A stretch of 64,000 nucleotides of DNA from Liolophura sinensis (Eukaryota > Mollusca > Polyplacophora > Chitonida > Chitonidae). Below, in pieces: positions 19,578-29,235 of this stretch. Both the position numbers and the translations under genes were made by a program. The stretch's first letter is position 1, and each line of letters opens with the position of its first letter. The notes beneath the pieces were generated by a model that was given only the letters and a program-made list of their open reading frames with translations, was not told where the DNA came from and ran no database searches. The stretch spans positions 6,755,338 to 6,819,337 of the forward strand of contig NC_088302.1 in NCBI RefSeq assembly GCF_032854445.1, in the 5' to 3' direction.

Positions 19578-20203
19578 TCTAAATGGGGCACAGCACACGC
19601 TGCCTCATGCCCTTAACAACCTCGACGGCCGCCTTAAAACCGCCCTTCGCGAGATAACATTCTACCCAGCCTGGGTGAATATCCAAACCGGAGTGCGCTT
19701 CTTGCTTGAGGGCAAACGTGTTGAAGTGCCGGCGGGCCACCTACAATGTCTGTAGGCTGGACATGGATATATTCCGCCCGCATGGGATTTCTCAGGGATT
19801 GAATGAAGCCACGGGCCGCTTAGTCCTTACCCTCCCTAAAAATTCCATCATAACGCTCCAAGAGCTTGCCCCCATCTTAGGGTTCTCCGACGGGATTGCG
19901 CCTATAGGGGGGACTATGGAGGGTGAAAATCTACCTAACTTGGTCACACACAAAGAAGTCTTCGTGCATTTGGATGAACTGAGCACCTCAAAAAACGTGA
20001 GAATAACCTCAGATTTCGTTGGCGGTTCAACACTACTTCAGGTCGTCGCCGTGACTGGTGAAGGGATAAACTGCGGGAAGACGGTTTCATTTCCCAACCC
20101 ACAGTACAAAAGCCTTGCGGGACGACTATATAACGCACTTTTAGATAAAAACGGCAAGTATATTAATGTTGGGTACCATAGTGCTACCCTAGAAGTACAA
20201 TGA
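19555..20203 (+). pseudogene. Penton-like minor capsid protein, copy 1
   Basis: Starts MFITLSDILNGAQ at 19,555. The first frame runs to 19,755 (LREITFYPAWVNI; EVPAGH). A one-base change near 19,738 shifts to the frame ending at 20,203, which carries FRPHGISQGLNEATGRLVLTLP, LGFSDGIAPIGG, VFVHLDELSTSKN, FPNPQYKSL and the final GYHSATLEVQ. The last blocks match the typical end of Polinton penton-like single-jelly-roll proteins, which form capsid vertices. A diverged second copy follows downstream. Confidence 0.8.
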
Positions 20204-20388
20204 GTATGGAGGACGGAGCCGGTCCAGGTCTGCGTGCCTGTCTTTAAGCGACTTGGCAGATGTGTCGGATTTCGAACTCGAAGGCCAAGATGGTGAAATC
20301 TACGCCTTCGTGTTTCAAAGTGGTAAGTACATCCGCAAAAAATGGGGGGAAACCTATCGCTTCGAAGCTAATCACATTAAATGACATT
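20200..20388 (+). pseudogene. Truncated first copy of the gene downstream of the penton
   Basis: Begins ATGAGTATGGAGGACGG at 20,200, overlapping the penton stop. The ATG frame stops after 15 codons; the neighbouring frame reads SLSDLADVSDFELEGQDGEIYAFVFQSGKYIRK and ends at 20,382. The same block recurs at 21,115-21,240 in front of a longer frame, so this is a duplicated and cut copy of that gene's start. Function unknown. Confidence 0.6.
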
Positions 20389-20419
20389 ATCCATGGGTAA
20401 ACTACTGATTTAATCACCC

Positions 20420-20984
20420 CTTAACAACCTCGACGGCCACCTTAAAATCGCCCTTCGCGAGATATCATTCTACCCGAACTTGGTGAGTATCCCCTCCGGA
20501 TCGGGCTTCTTGCTTAATGGTAAACGGTTTGAAGTGCCGATGGAGTTATACAATTTCTGTATGCTGAACGAGAAGATATTCAACCCGCATGGGGTTTCTC
20601 TGGAAGTAAATAAAGCCACGGGCCGCTTAGTCCTTACCCTCCCAGAAAAATACCTTCATAATGCTCCAAGAGCTTACCCCCATCTTAGGGTTCTCCGATG
20701 GGCTTGCGCCTATAGGGGGGGTTATGGAGGGTGAAAATCTACCTAAATTTCTTAACAAACACGCAAAAGTCTTCGTGCATTTAGCTGAACTGAACACCTC
20801 AGAAACTAGATTAGATTTATCCATAGCTACGGAGGCAGTTCCCACACTACTTCAGACCGTCGACGTAATTGGTGAATGGTGAATGGAAACCAAACTGCGG
20901 GATGACGTTTTCATTCACCAACCCAAAGTACAAATCCTTGCTCACCGGCAATATAGGATATTTACCTTATCACTTTTAGACAAG
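20420..20984 (+). pseudogene. Penton-like minor capsid protein, copy 2, degenerate
   Basis: A second copy of the penton-like gene without its first 20 or so codons. The frame 20,480-20,734 reads FLLNGKRFEVPMELYNFCML and FNPHGVSLEVNKATGRLVLTLPE, then shifts to 20,661-20,882 (LGFSDGLAPIGGVMEGENLP; VFVHLAELNTSE). After 20,882 there are stops and the 3' end is interrupted by the SINE. Copy 2 keeps YNFC in frame where copy 1 is frameshifted, so the two lesions are independent. Confidence 0.75.
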
Positions 20985-21112
20985 ATTTTTTTTTTGATTG
21001 GTGTTTTACGCCGTACTCAAGAATAATTCACTTATACGACGGCGGTCAGCATTATGGTGGGTGGAAACCGGGCACAGCCCGGGGAAACCCACGACCATCC
21101 ACAGGTTGCTCC
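20985..21112 (-). repeat. SINE 3' half inserted in the Polinton
   Basis: A minus-strand SINE piece runs from the poly-T (complement of the A tail) at about 20,986 through TTGGTGTTTTACGCCGTAC to the GGTTGCT block. It interrupts the second penton copy just after CACTTTTAGACAAGA. It keeps high similarity to the copies at 40,401 and 4,492, so it is a fairly young insertion in an older element. Confidence 0.9.
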
Positions 21113-21925
21113 ACAGGACCCAGGTCTGCGTGCCTGTCTTTATGCGTACTTGGCTGATGTGTTTAAGTTCGAACTTCAAGGTCAGGAAGGTAAAATCTAA
21201 GCCTCGAGTTTAAAAGTGGCAAGTACATCCGCAAAAAGATTCCGGGGCAGGCAGAACCTACCACGTTTGCTTCCCTTCAAGATGACTCATCCTCTGTAGA
21301 GCAAGATCGCAGGTCGCCGTCTGAGGTAATTGAAGAACAAAAACTCTCTTTAATTCGCTTTGAAGACCGCTTTGTTCTTGCCAGAGCTCGCGACCCCGAT
21401 TGGTCGATGGATGTGAAGGTGACCCCGATGACGGTCCAGGCTGCTAGTGGCGTGGTGAAAAAAGTTTTCAACTCCGGAGCCTCTTTCGTATCGTGGGTAC
21501 CAGCCAGGGCCTGTCATATATCTTCGGGTGTAAGAGGTTACTTCACACTATCTGCGGCGCCTGGTGTAGATCCCTTGCGTCTTGCCGCGCAAACCGATTT
21601 TAAACCCTCACTACTACTATCCCTGGATCTATACCTATCTTCAACTTCATACTTGGCGCGCCGAACAACGCCGTTGCACTTCGATTACCGGGGTTATAAT
21701 AAGGTGGCCTGCGGAGCACGATACAAAGGATCTCAGGCTGATGATCAAATTACAGGCCCAGGGCGAACCAATCATCCGGAGCTCTCTCGAGGATATACGA
21801 GTCGTCATAGGGGGCGTTTTAAATCTCGATGCAATCAATTTAGAGTGCGGTATAACGCCTTCACCCGCTTTCGTGTTAGTATTTCCGATGACGATTTAGA
21901 GCTTACCGACGTTATTGATTCGTAG
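21113..21925 (+). pseudogene. Polinton conserved gene downstream of penton, 5' broken
   Basis: From 21,221 an open frame of about 234 codons runs to the stop at 21,923-21,925. Blocks visible are SLIRFEDRFVLARARDPDW, KVTPMTVQAASGV, FDYRGYNKVACGARYKG, ADDQITGPGRTNHPELSRGY and the acidic end SISDDDLELTDVIDS. The upstream 100 bp match the truncated gene at 20,200 but contain a TAA at about 21,197, so the start is broken. Alternative frame 21,582-21,899 overlaps, and part of the middle may be out of frame. A structural or host-contact protein is possible but unproven. Confidence 0.6.
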
Positions 21926-22015
21926 GACGAAACAATATGGGACGACTGTACCCGGCGATTCTCGGATTAAGATCCGACAATTACTGATGACCACCCCTTA
22001 ACCCCGACTGCGCCG

Positions 22016-22567
22016 ATGGTTGAAAACCCCCCGGAGGGCGTTGCGCACGCCCATCGCCTGCAGTATATTGGCGAAATACAGAGACAGCTTGAATCTGAGC
22101 GAGATCTCCGCTGGGCTTGTACAAAAAGTACCGGCGCGGTGTCTTAGCCGCCGAGGCCCTTGATTCGGCATGCTCACGGCCGGTTTGGGACTGGGGGTTG
22201 CAGGTGCGGGGCTACTCGCAACAATAATTCTAGCCCCTGCTGTCTTGGGCTAAGGAATCTGCGGCTATAGCTTGTGGTGTCTTAAATGCCGCCGTAAAAT
22301 TCGTTAGCCACCGACTTCACGCAAAGGCCAAGAAACATAACGATATACGGCTGTTGGCTGAGGCCAAACTTAACAGCATCCGTGCGCAAGGTATCTACGG
22401 CATTATCTGATGGTGTTAATTCGGACGTAGAGTACAGGCAAGTCGTTCAGGAGCTCCAGAACTACTCTGATTTGAAGCAGGAGATACGCGCTAAGTCTCG
22501 TACGACATTCAACGCCGTAGAGATCGATGAAGCACCGAAAAAACAGCTTATAGATCGCGAAAACTAG
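22016..22567 (+). pseudogene. Polinton helical/membrane protein gene, broken
   Basis: Starts MVENPPEGVAHAHRLQYIG and reads IQRQLESERDLR before the frame is lost and stops at about 22,148. Middle sequence encodes a Gly/Ala-rich hydrophobic stretch in shifted frames (about 22,150-22,260). The last frame 22,382-22,567 reads VSTALSDGVNSDVEYRQVV and DLKQEIRAKSRTTF and ends LIDREN. The pattern is a hydrophobic hairpin between two charged helical parts. No known enzyme motif. It is tail to tail with the next minus-strand gene, overlapping by about 20 bp. Confidence 0.6.
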
Positions 22568-22843
22568 CTCGGCAAGAGCTGAAAAAACGCTCTTTCCCAA
22601 TGATGTTCTGGGGGTTAGGGTTGTTGCCTCATTAGCTCGGGCAGCAGCCGGTTTTCATAATACTGACGGATTGGTTCGGGTGAGCTACCGAAGCGCACAC
22701 GTCGTTGGGTGAACAGCTTCGGCACAAGCAGCCGGCCCGCGTTGACGGCGTCCAAACATGCTGTGGGTAACTTCTTTGTAGCCTCGCAAGTCTTGCACCG
22801 TGCCGACTAACTTGGCCCAAATAGGCTGGCTGGTCGTTTCCAT
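22548..22843 (-). pseudogene. Small Polinton end gene, one frameshift
   Basis: Starts METTSQPIWAKLVGTVQDL at 22,843. Near 22,740 the frame shifts; the second frame reads RLLVPKLFTQRRVRFG followed by SSPEPIRQYYENRLLPEL and runs to a TAA at 22,548-22,550. About 98 codons. It is basic and helical. It is the last gene before the AT-rich flank and so marks the element's right side. Function unknown. Confidence 0.6.
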
Positions 22844-22868
22844 CGTGGGAGATCCCATGATTATTCAT

Positions 22869-23039
22869 TGTATTCGCTGTATACCTAATAAGAAATTTCG
22901 ATAGCCATCAGACCCTACGCTGGGGGCTGGGGCCTCTATTTTGTTCTGGGAGGGCCCCAGGGGGAGGGTGGGCCAGAACTCCTATTCTGAATACTACTTG
23001 CCATACTTGATTTTCATTCTGATGTTGATTGGCATATTT
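22869..23039. other. Right flank of the Polinton
   Basis: A short G/C-rich stretch around 22,921-22,975 with GGGCC-type inverted pieces (GGGGCTGGGGCC; GAGGGCCCCAGGG) lies just outside the last gene. No match to the left flank was seen, so it is not an identifiable terminal inverted repeat. Confidence 0.4.
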
Positions 23040-23181
23040 GGAACCAGTTGTTCAAAAGTAGCAGTTAAGCCTGGTATTAAACTTAGTCTGGACTAAAGTG
23101 CCATTAGTTTTGCATTATGCGAAGACGTGTTAAGTTTTAATACTGGCTTAACTGTTAATACACCATTGAACAACCGGTCCC
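23040..23181. mobile_element. Palindromic MITE, 142 bp
   Basis: GGAACCAGTTGTTCAA at 23,040-23,055 is an imperfect inverted match to TTGAACAACCGGTCCC at 23,166-23,181, and the symmetry continues inward (CAGTTAAGCCTGGTATTAAA against TTTTAATACTGGCTTAACTG). The whole unit can fold into one long hairpin, the structure of a small non-autonomous DNA transposon. No coding capacity, and no clear target duplication. Confidence 0.7.
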
Positions 23182-26100
23182 AGGTCTTAACCAGATACTC
23201 GTGTTAGACAAGTAGGGTAATCCGAAAAATTCGCAAAGATGGTTCGGCTGAAAGCAAAATACTATCCAACATCAAAACCTGCACTATTAAACTGCCGCGA
23301 GGATCAATTAGCTATATACATGATCCGGCCGTGACCGAAAAACTGGGAAACCCAAAACACTTATTCACGTTCGCTGGATATACAACTTTCAGGTGTGGAT
23401 GGCAGTCCGTTAAGGATGTAAGCGTCATGTCCGACATTCATCTACCGTTAGTAAAGGGCGTTCCAAATCAATAATCGAAAGATCCATTTCTAAAACAACG
23501 TTTAACACTAGCCCCCAAAGAAGATGGCTTAGAAGATCGTATATGGTTGTGCCGTCAAGGCTTCTCGAGGATTTGTCTGTACTGGAAGGGATTTTGACTT
23601 GTCATGTTGGTGTTTAAGGTTATGGTGACTTGTCCCCGTTGTCTGTATGACGGAGTGGGTGGATTTGCCATGAATCCTCTCCATAAATTGTGTAGAGTTT
23701 TTGACAGCTGTGGCAGCCGACTTATCGCCAAGAGTGTTAAACCCCAAGCATACGTACATAGTTGTGGTAGCCGTCAAACTTTGAGCCAGCTAGCTGTGCC
23801 GCACAGCCTGTGTCATTATCTGTGACTACATAACTTCTGTTACCGTATAATGAAGTTTAGCTGATCGCGTGGTAAATTCTGTGATACGCTTTTGTACAGC
23901 AAAGACAAACTGCAAGTAGAGGACATCCTAACGTTTTAGGGTTACTAATCGCATTCATAGCAATTCACCATGGCGATTTACTGATGATACTTGTTGTCCA
24001 GCAAGATTTATATACCTCACAACGTGACAAGATCATTAGTTGCTTGCTCAGCTTAACCTTGGCCTTACACAAACATTTCAAAAGTGGCCTTCATTGGTTT
24101 GCTCATGGGTTTGCCTGTCACGGAGGCAAAATCGGTTCGGATAACTCGGAACGCGCAGATACCGATGCTGAACTCCCGTGGAAGGCTACTGCGTGATTCT
24201 CTTTGTGCGGACTATTTTTTTAGCAATGACGTGTAAAAACAATGTTTGGCTCTGTGACTTTGAGCTTACCAAACGATTCGCGCACAACAGATTGATCCAG
24301 GCGGGAATCTGACATGGATGAGATTTGATCGGATAATTATAAAGTGCTGTTGACTTTATCTCCTCTTGAGTTTCCGTTCATCTTAAGGCTGATTGATCAT
24401 TGATAAGTTCAGATGAAGACAAATTAGTCGTACAGAGAAGTTCACACAAAACTTAAATCAAGAATGAATATAGCAGTACCGGCCAAGCAGCCATCAGACT
24501 TACAAATTTAGTCATGTTTTCATTTTTGTTTCTCAATTATTATGTCATGCATATATGCGGGATTCTCAAACTCACGCAAATTTAGCCAAATGACATGTAG
24601 TTGGTTTCAGGAGTTGTTTGAACGTGTGCATATTGATTGGTGCATTGATTAACAAGTTTGTGCCGGACATAACTCTTGTATCAAATGGCATGTGTTTCAC
24701 ACGCATTGTACAAGACAACCTAAAAGTGATTCATTGTCAGATTATTTTTTCACTTTTAGTAGAACTCTGCCCTTTACTTCACGGCAGAATGTGCGTTTAA
24801 CCCTGGGTATATCTTACTCTTTTTACCGAGTGGTCCAAGGCTATTTCCGCACAAGTACACTCAATCTCTTAAAAATGTATTAATACTGTGCAATGGCTGA
24901 TTGTGCTATATTTTTATTTTTCTGTAGCGGTGGGAGGCGAACATTTTTGTAATGTCTGATTGTTTTTTGTTGTTTATTTCATTGGTAATTTACACAGAAC
25001 TTTGACATTTTAAGGGTCAGGTTTATGAGTGAATAATGCCTTCTTCCTTTTGCACAGGTACATACCTTTATCCAACTATTACCGAGATCAATGCTGAAAG
25101 ATTGGGCTCTGATCGTTATTCAAAGATTGATGGACAACGCGATTTAAATTAACGACGGTCTTGTAAATAATACACTTCTACACGTAATGCTTACAATTTC
25201 AAATACTCAGTTGGAAGCAATATCTATTACAAGATATTTTGTCTGAAGGATGTACCTAGAAAAGTTTGGTAATATTATAAACAAAACGTGAGATTACCAG
25301 TAAATTTGCTGCGAACAGCTTTATCATCGAGCTGGTCTTGCGCACGGTCACACGTATGGCGAGGAGTGCTCGCCCAAATCTAGTAGGTCCCAGCGTCGTA
25401 CTCTTTTGTGCTTTTCTGGTATTCATTATGTCGCTGATTCTGTTTTGAGATCTGAGTAAGGCAAGGGGGCAGTTCACAAGCACAGACGCGTGAGCCCAAC
25501 CGTTACTGAAAGTGACGTGTTTTCTACACATTTTGGAACCGGCGTGTGTAGGCGGTTACGATTGAAAGATCAAATTCATAAAGTTGTAAAATCCTTCAAG
25601 TTGTTGCTTGAAAGGCTACATGAACATGTAGATTGTCTCTTGTTGTCTTTAGTGTGCCTTGAGCTGGAATTTTTTGTTTTTATTTTGCTCGTGTTAATCA
25701 TGGCGTTTAACGCAGTCCTAATCAAATACCAATGTTAGATATGTAGGGTAATCCTATGGATTGGCGAAGACTACTAGACTTAAGGTAAAATGCCATCCAG
25801 TATTGAAGTCTTCATCGTTAAAGTATTGTGAGCCTTGGAGTCAAGCCTAATCACGAAAATGAGCAAAGTACACAAAGGCAACTCTTTTGAGATCTGGGCA
25901 TTAAACCATGAGTGCAACGTAGCTATTTACTTTAGGCGAAGTCAAAGAATAAAAATATCGCCATAATAAGACGAAAGCAAAGAAAGTCTTTGCTTCTTTA
26001 GATGTGAGTTGATCTGACTTATGTCATCCCAATCTGGTTTCTTGGAATCTCTTTGAATGATCTTCTACAAGGTCAGTTCAGGAGCTATATAGACGGAAAT

Positions 26101-26714
26101 TACTGCCTCAGTTGTGACAAGAAATACGTATACTGTATGTAGATTGGTATTTACCTGGTACGAAAAGAAGAGTGGTGCTTTTGGATACCAAAGCATATCA
26201 CATGGATTTGGCAAATGCAACGTGCTAAACTGCCCGGTTTTCCTTTACTCGTGTAGCAGGCTTAGGCATTCCTGAAACTGCAATGTCTCTCCCACACAGA
26301 CGTTTTGTTGGCCTTTCATATGCACGCAAGCATGTTAGCTTTATACATCAGGGAGCAGTGAATCTATGGAGATTACGTATAACACGGGGTGTTTTTTAGC
26401 TAGTCACTCTGGTTTTTGTCTATATTTTTCCCTGCTTATGAAAATCCAGGACTGGCATAAGCAATCATTCCCGCACGATCATTTTCTTTCTGGGACAGCG
26501 CTGTTCGAAGTTTTTAATTCAAGGCATCAGTTTCAACGATGAAAGGTAATGAGCAGTCTGCAAATCCCAATACTGTCAGACTCTTCTGTAGTTTATGAAA
26601 TGTATGAGAGAATTCTTCAGTCCATTTCTGCCGAACAGCAAATGGTTATTGGAACGTTTCAGGTCACGTGATTCCATTGAATTATGGCACACGGTTCTGA
26701 CGGTTTCCCTACTG
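23182..26714. other. Unassigned DNA with old dispersed repeats
   Basis: No supported gene. Three repeat relationships are visible: 23,205-23,310 with 25,730-25,850 (GTTAGAcAaGTAGGGTAATCC, then similar blocks), 23,392-23,535 with 29,085-29,235, and 24,285-24,480 with 9,230-9,440. A 91-codon minus frame at 25,256-25,531 has no recognisable motif. Confidence 0.5.
24285..24480 (+). repeat. Dispersed repeat, direct partner of 9,230-9,440
   Basis: GATGAGATTTGATCGGATA and later TTTATCTCCTCTTGAG, GAAGACAAATTAG, TTCACACAAAAC and AAATCAAGAATGAAT appear in the same order and orientation as at 9,230-9,440. I estimate roughly two thirds identity by eye. It is non-coding. The pair lies on both sides of the Polinton. 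Confidence 0.65.
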
Positions 26715-27053
26715 TTAGTATTCCTTCACTTTCGATGGAATCGTGATTTCACGGGACCAAGTAACTCTAACAAATCCACGGGAAGTTTCGGTTTCTGCCA
26801 CTGGGAAGAGTCCAGCATATCTTAGGATGGACCTGAAGACATTCGTCCCTTGCAGCCCTGGAAGAGTTTTCTTCTGGTGACAATTTGTCGAATCCCTCAG
26901 AACGAGTACTACACACCCGTCCAACTCGACATCTACGTTGATATATCCTAGGTGCGGAGGGTCTGTGTTGTTCGGGGAGCGAACTCGCAGCCAGTTGTCT
27001 TGGTTGGGTTTCCCACGCTTGTTCTTCAGATGCTCAATGAAGAATTTCTGGAA
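26715..27053 (-). CDS. Candidate 3'-terminal host exon, unknown protein
   Basis: An open frame of 112 codons plus stop on the minus strand, preceded directly by CAG (27,054-27,056), a possible splice acceptor, and closed upstream by a TAA at 27,060-27,062. The translation looks protein-like: FFIEHLKNKRGKPNQDNWL, PPHLGYINVDVELDGCVVL, NVFRSILRYAGLFPVAE and GFVRVTWSREITIPS. It has alternating hydrophobic strands of a beta-rich domain. I do not recognise the family. A frame this long is only moderately unlikely by chance, so the call is tentative. Confidence 0.35.
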   Translation of the reverse strand, partial: FQKFFIEHLKNKRGKPNQDNWLRVRSPNNTDPPHLGYINVDVELDGCVVLVLRDSTNCHQKKTLPGLQGTNVFRSILRYAGLFPVAETETSRGFVRVTWSREITIPSKVKEY

Positions 27054-28729
27054 CTGTCGTTAATATCGAACCAGTGTTACCATAGGGCAGTCACTCTGAC
27101 GTCTACAAAAGTCGAATTAGGAAATTCTTGCAGAGGTTTCAGTTCCCATCTTAATCTTTTATACACCACACCTGACAGCGGGAACTGTCTTCAAAACAGT
27201 CTTTAAGCTGTCTTCAAAACAGTTTTCGTGCATCAGCCCTTAAGTATCTTATCTGTTTCGCAGGCATAAAGACAATTCACATCGTTCGGTCCTGGAGTCA
27301 GTTTCCTTCATCCGTCAGTAGCGCAGGCATCAATAGTTGACTGTTCGTGTGGCTGGCCACGACTATGCTAACAACAATTTTAAGATTTTGACAAACATCC
27401 CATTTCTGACACCAAAAATGTAGCTTATGTTTACGAACCCCCCCCCCCCCCACAAAAAAAAACAACTTCTTTAAATAAAATTGAGCAATTTTTAATTCTA
27501 TCTCCAGCAAGTTGGCGTAACTGACATCATTGCACAGAAACGTGGAATATACACGTATATAGATCAGATTTCACCACAAATAAGTTCTCTGAAGTGATAT
27601 TTAACTCTATGTGCGTATGTCGACTGAATTTAGACTTTTGTTTCCCGAAAGGTATGAGCGTGAAAAGTTTTTATCACATGACGAGTATCTCTGGAACCAT
27701 TTTAGTAGAAATACCCATCGATTGATGACTGCGTGAGTATCGTCAAACAACGGGTGTCTTTACTTCAAGCTAGGCTTCATCTGTGACAACACAGCCTCCC
27801 CACCCTTTAAGAGTGCGAGGCGTCAATCACTACATCAGTGATGCACAGTACAACTCGATCCTAACGATATAACTGGCATGGATGTGGGTGGGAACATCCG
27901 CGTTGGAAGGGCGTAATATAATAGGAAGTTGTTTACCTCACACGCCGATCATACAACCAAGATGGGTGCACCGCCCCCGTAGCTTCCGATCATCATCCGC
28001 GATAAGTTTTGTGATTTAAACTACGATTCACTCATTAACTCATCTGACTTATAGCAAATACCGCGTTGTTTCACACCAACCTTTTTTGTTCTCTCGGAAT
28101 AAAAAAATATTCACAAACGGACTAGTTCCCGGCGTGGTTACTAATTAGCACATAATCATGATAATACGCAAATCGAGTTTGACTGTTTCCGAAATTAGTC
28201 GGTAAATGCAAAAACATAACCAACATGTACAATACACGATTCGCTTGAGTGCAAAATTTTCTGAGGAGTGAATTTAAGTGTTAAATATAGTGCAAAACAG
28301 TTTAACAGAGCTTATACATGATAATTTAGGCATCACAAACGGAGAATTAATAATATTTTTACAACTTTTGAGAACTTACGTCTTCTCCGGTTGTGCCGGA
28401 ATGTCGTTTCGATTTTACATTTCCACGGACACTAATCAACTTCGTCGAGAAACGGGAAAATAAAACTTGGAAGTAATACATCACCTAGCTCACCTTCTTA
28501 CTGGCTCAAATGAGTGAGACTTAGGCTAATGATAGACCATTCAGTCATATTTTTCTTGTCACTACGCCTGCCTTACCAGGTAAGAAAACTGAAGATACAT
28601 CGCGCCATGTTTATAGCTAGGATAGTGTAGGCAAAGGCTAAAGTGCCGTAAAACGGAGACTACTACATGAACCGGCCGATCAAGGTCCGTGTAAGATCCT
28701 ATCAAGATAGTTCCAACATCTGCGCATGG
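27054..28729. other. Unassigned AT-rich DNA
   Basis: No gene or repeat recognised. A run of 14 C at 27,438-27,451 followed by an A-rich run is the only compositional feature. A short duplicated phrase CTGTCTTCAAAACAGT appears around 27,186 and 27,210. Confidence 0.45.
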
Positions 28730-28880
28730 GCCGCCTATCATGGCCGTAGGATCCGCCCTATATTTGATCAAGCATATACAGCATAATGGTGGGTTCCTTC
28801 CTCCATCATGCCTGTCTCCGTCGTATAAGTGAAACATTCTAAGTAACATTATAAGTAAAACACAAATGAAATAAATAAAT
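28730..28880 (+). repeat. SINE, strongly decayed
   Basis: Recognisable blocks GCATAATGGTGGGT, CCGTCGTATAAGTGAAACATTCT and GTAAAACACAAATGAAATAAAT lie in SINE order on the plus strand, with many changes and losses. It is the oldest-looking SINE copy in the window. Confidence 0.65.
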
Positions 28881-29084
28881 TCAACAACGCAACATTAACC
28901 TTATCAGAAAGGTTATCATAGCAGAAACCACAACAACGACAACGCAGCGTAATTACCAATCTCTCCTCGAAAACTTACATTGCATGGCTGCTTTTGATCG
29001 CCCAGGGAAGTTATTTTACAGTCGTTTGTTCCCGACGCTCTTGTTAACACCCAGACAACCAGGCCATATCGATGGATCAGCACT

Positions 29085-29235
29085 CACCTCGATTTGATAT
29101 GGTGGAAATAGTGGATATAAGCGTCATATCCGACATTCATATATCATTCGTAGTCCGTAAAAGGCGTTCCAATTCGAATATCGCAAGATCCATTTCCAAA
29201 ACAACGTTTAACACTAACTCCCAAAGACAAAGGTA
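29085..29235 (+). repeat. Dispersed repeat, direct partner of 23,392-23,535
   Basis: The two blocks share TAAGCGTCATaTCCGACATTCAT, GGCGTTCCAA, AGATCCATTTC and AAAACAACGTTTAACACTA in the same order. In this copy a 63-codon frame is open (29,072-29,263), but the partner has stops in that frame, so a coding role is unlikely. Confidence 0.7.

Larger units (their letters stand above)
19610..21238 (+). repeat. Tandem duplication of the penton gene and following gene start
   Basis: Unit 1 (about 19,610-20,344) and unit 2 (about 20,420-21,238) share the same order of blocks, starting TTAACAACCTCGACGGCC and ending AAGTACATCCGCAAAAA. Unit 2 has diverged considerably and holds a SINE. The duplication is older than the SINE insertion. 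Confidence 0.85.
9853..22850. mobile_element. Decayed Polinton/Maverick (endogenous virus-like transposon)
   Basis: A gene-dense, visibly GC-richer block with the hallmark Polinton set: protein-primed family B polymerase, retroviral-type integrase, A32/FtsK-type packaging ATPase, double-jelly-roll capsid and penton-like protein. Genes lie on both strands in compact order. Polintons are usually 15-20 kb with terminal inverted repeats and 6-bp target duplications. The block here is about 13 kb, no terminal inverted repeat was found by eye, and the adenain-like protease was not located. Almost all genes are broken by stops or frameshifts, so it is an inactive, fairly old copy. A SINE has inserted in it. 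Confidence 0.92.

Noticed and set aside
9230-24480. Flanking repeats as Polinton terminal inverted repeats
   Set aside because: They are in direct, not inverted, orientation and lie hundreds of bases outside the outermost genes.
27438-27460. C14 run followed by A-rich run as a structural element
   Set aside because: A simple homopolymer without flanking symmetry; it is as likely to be slippage or sequencing noise.
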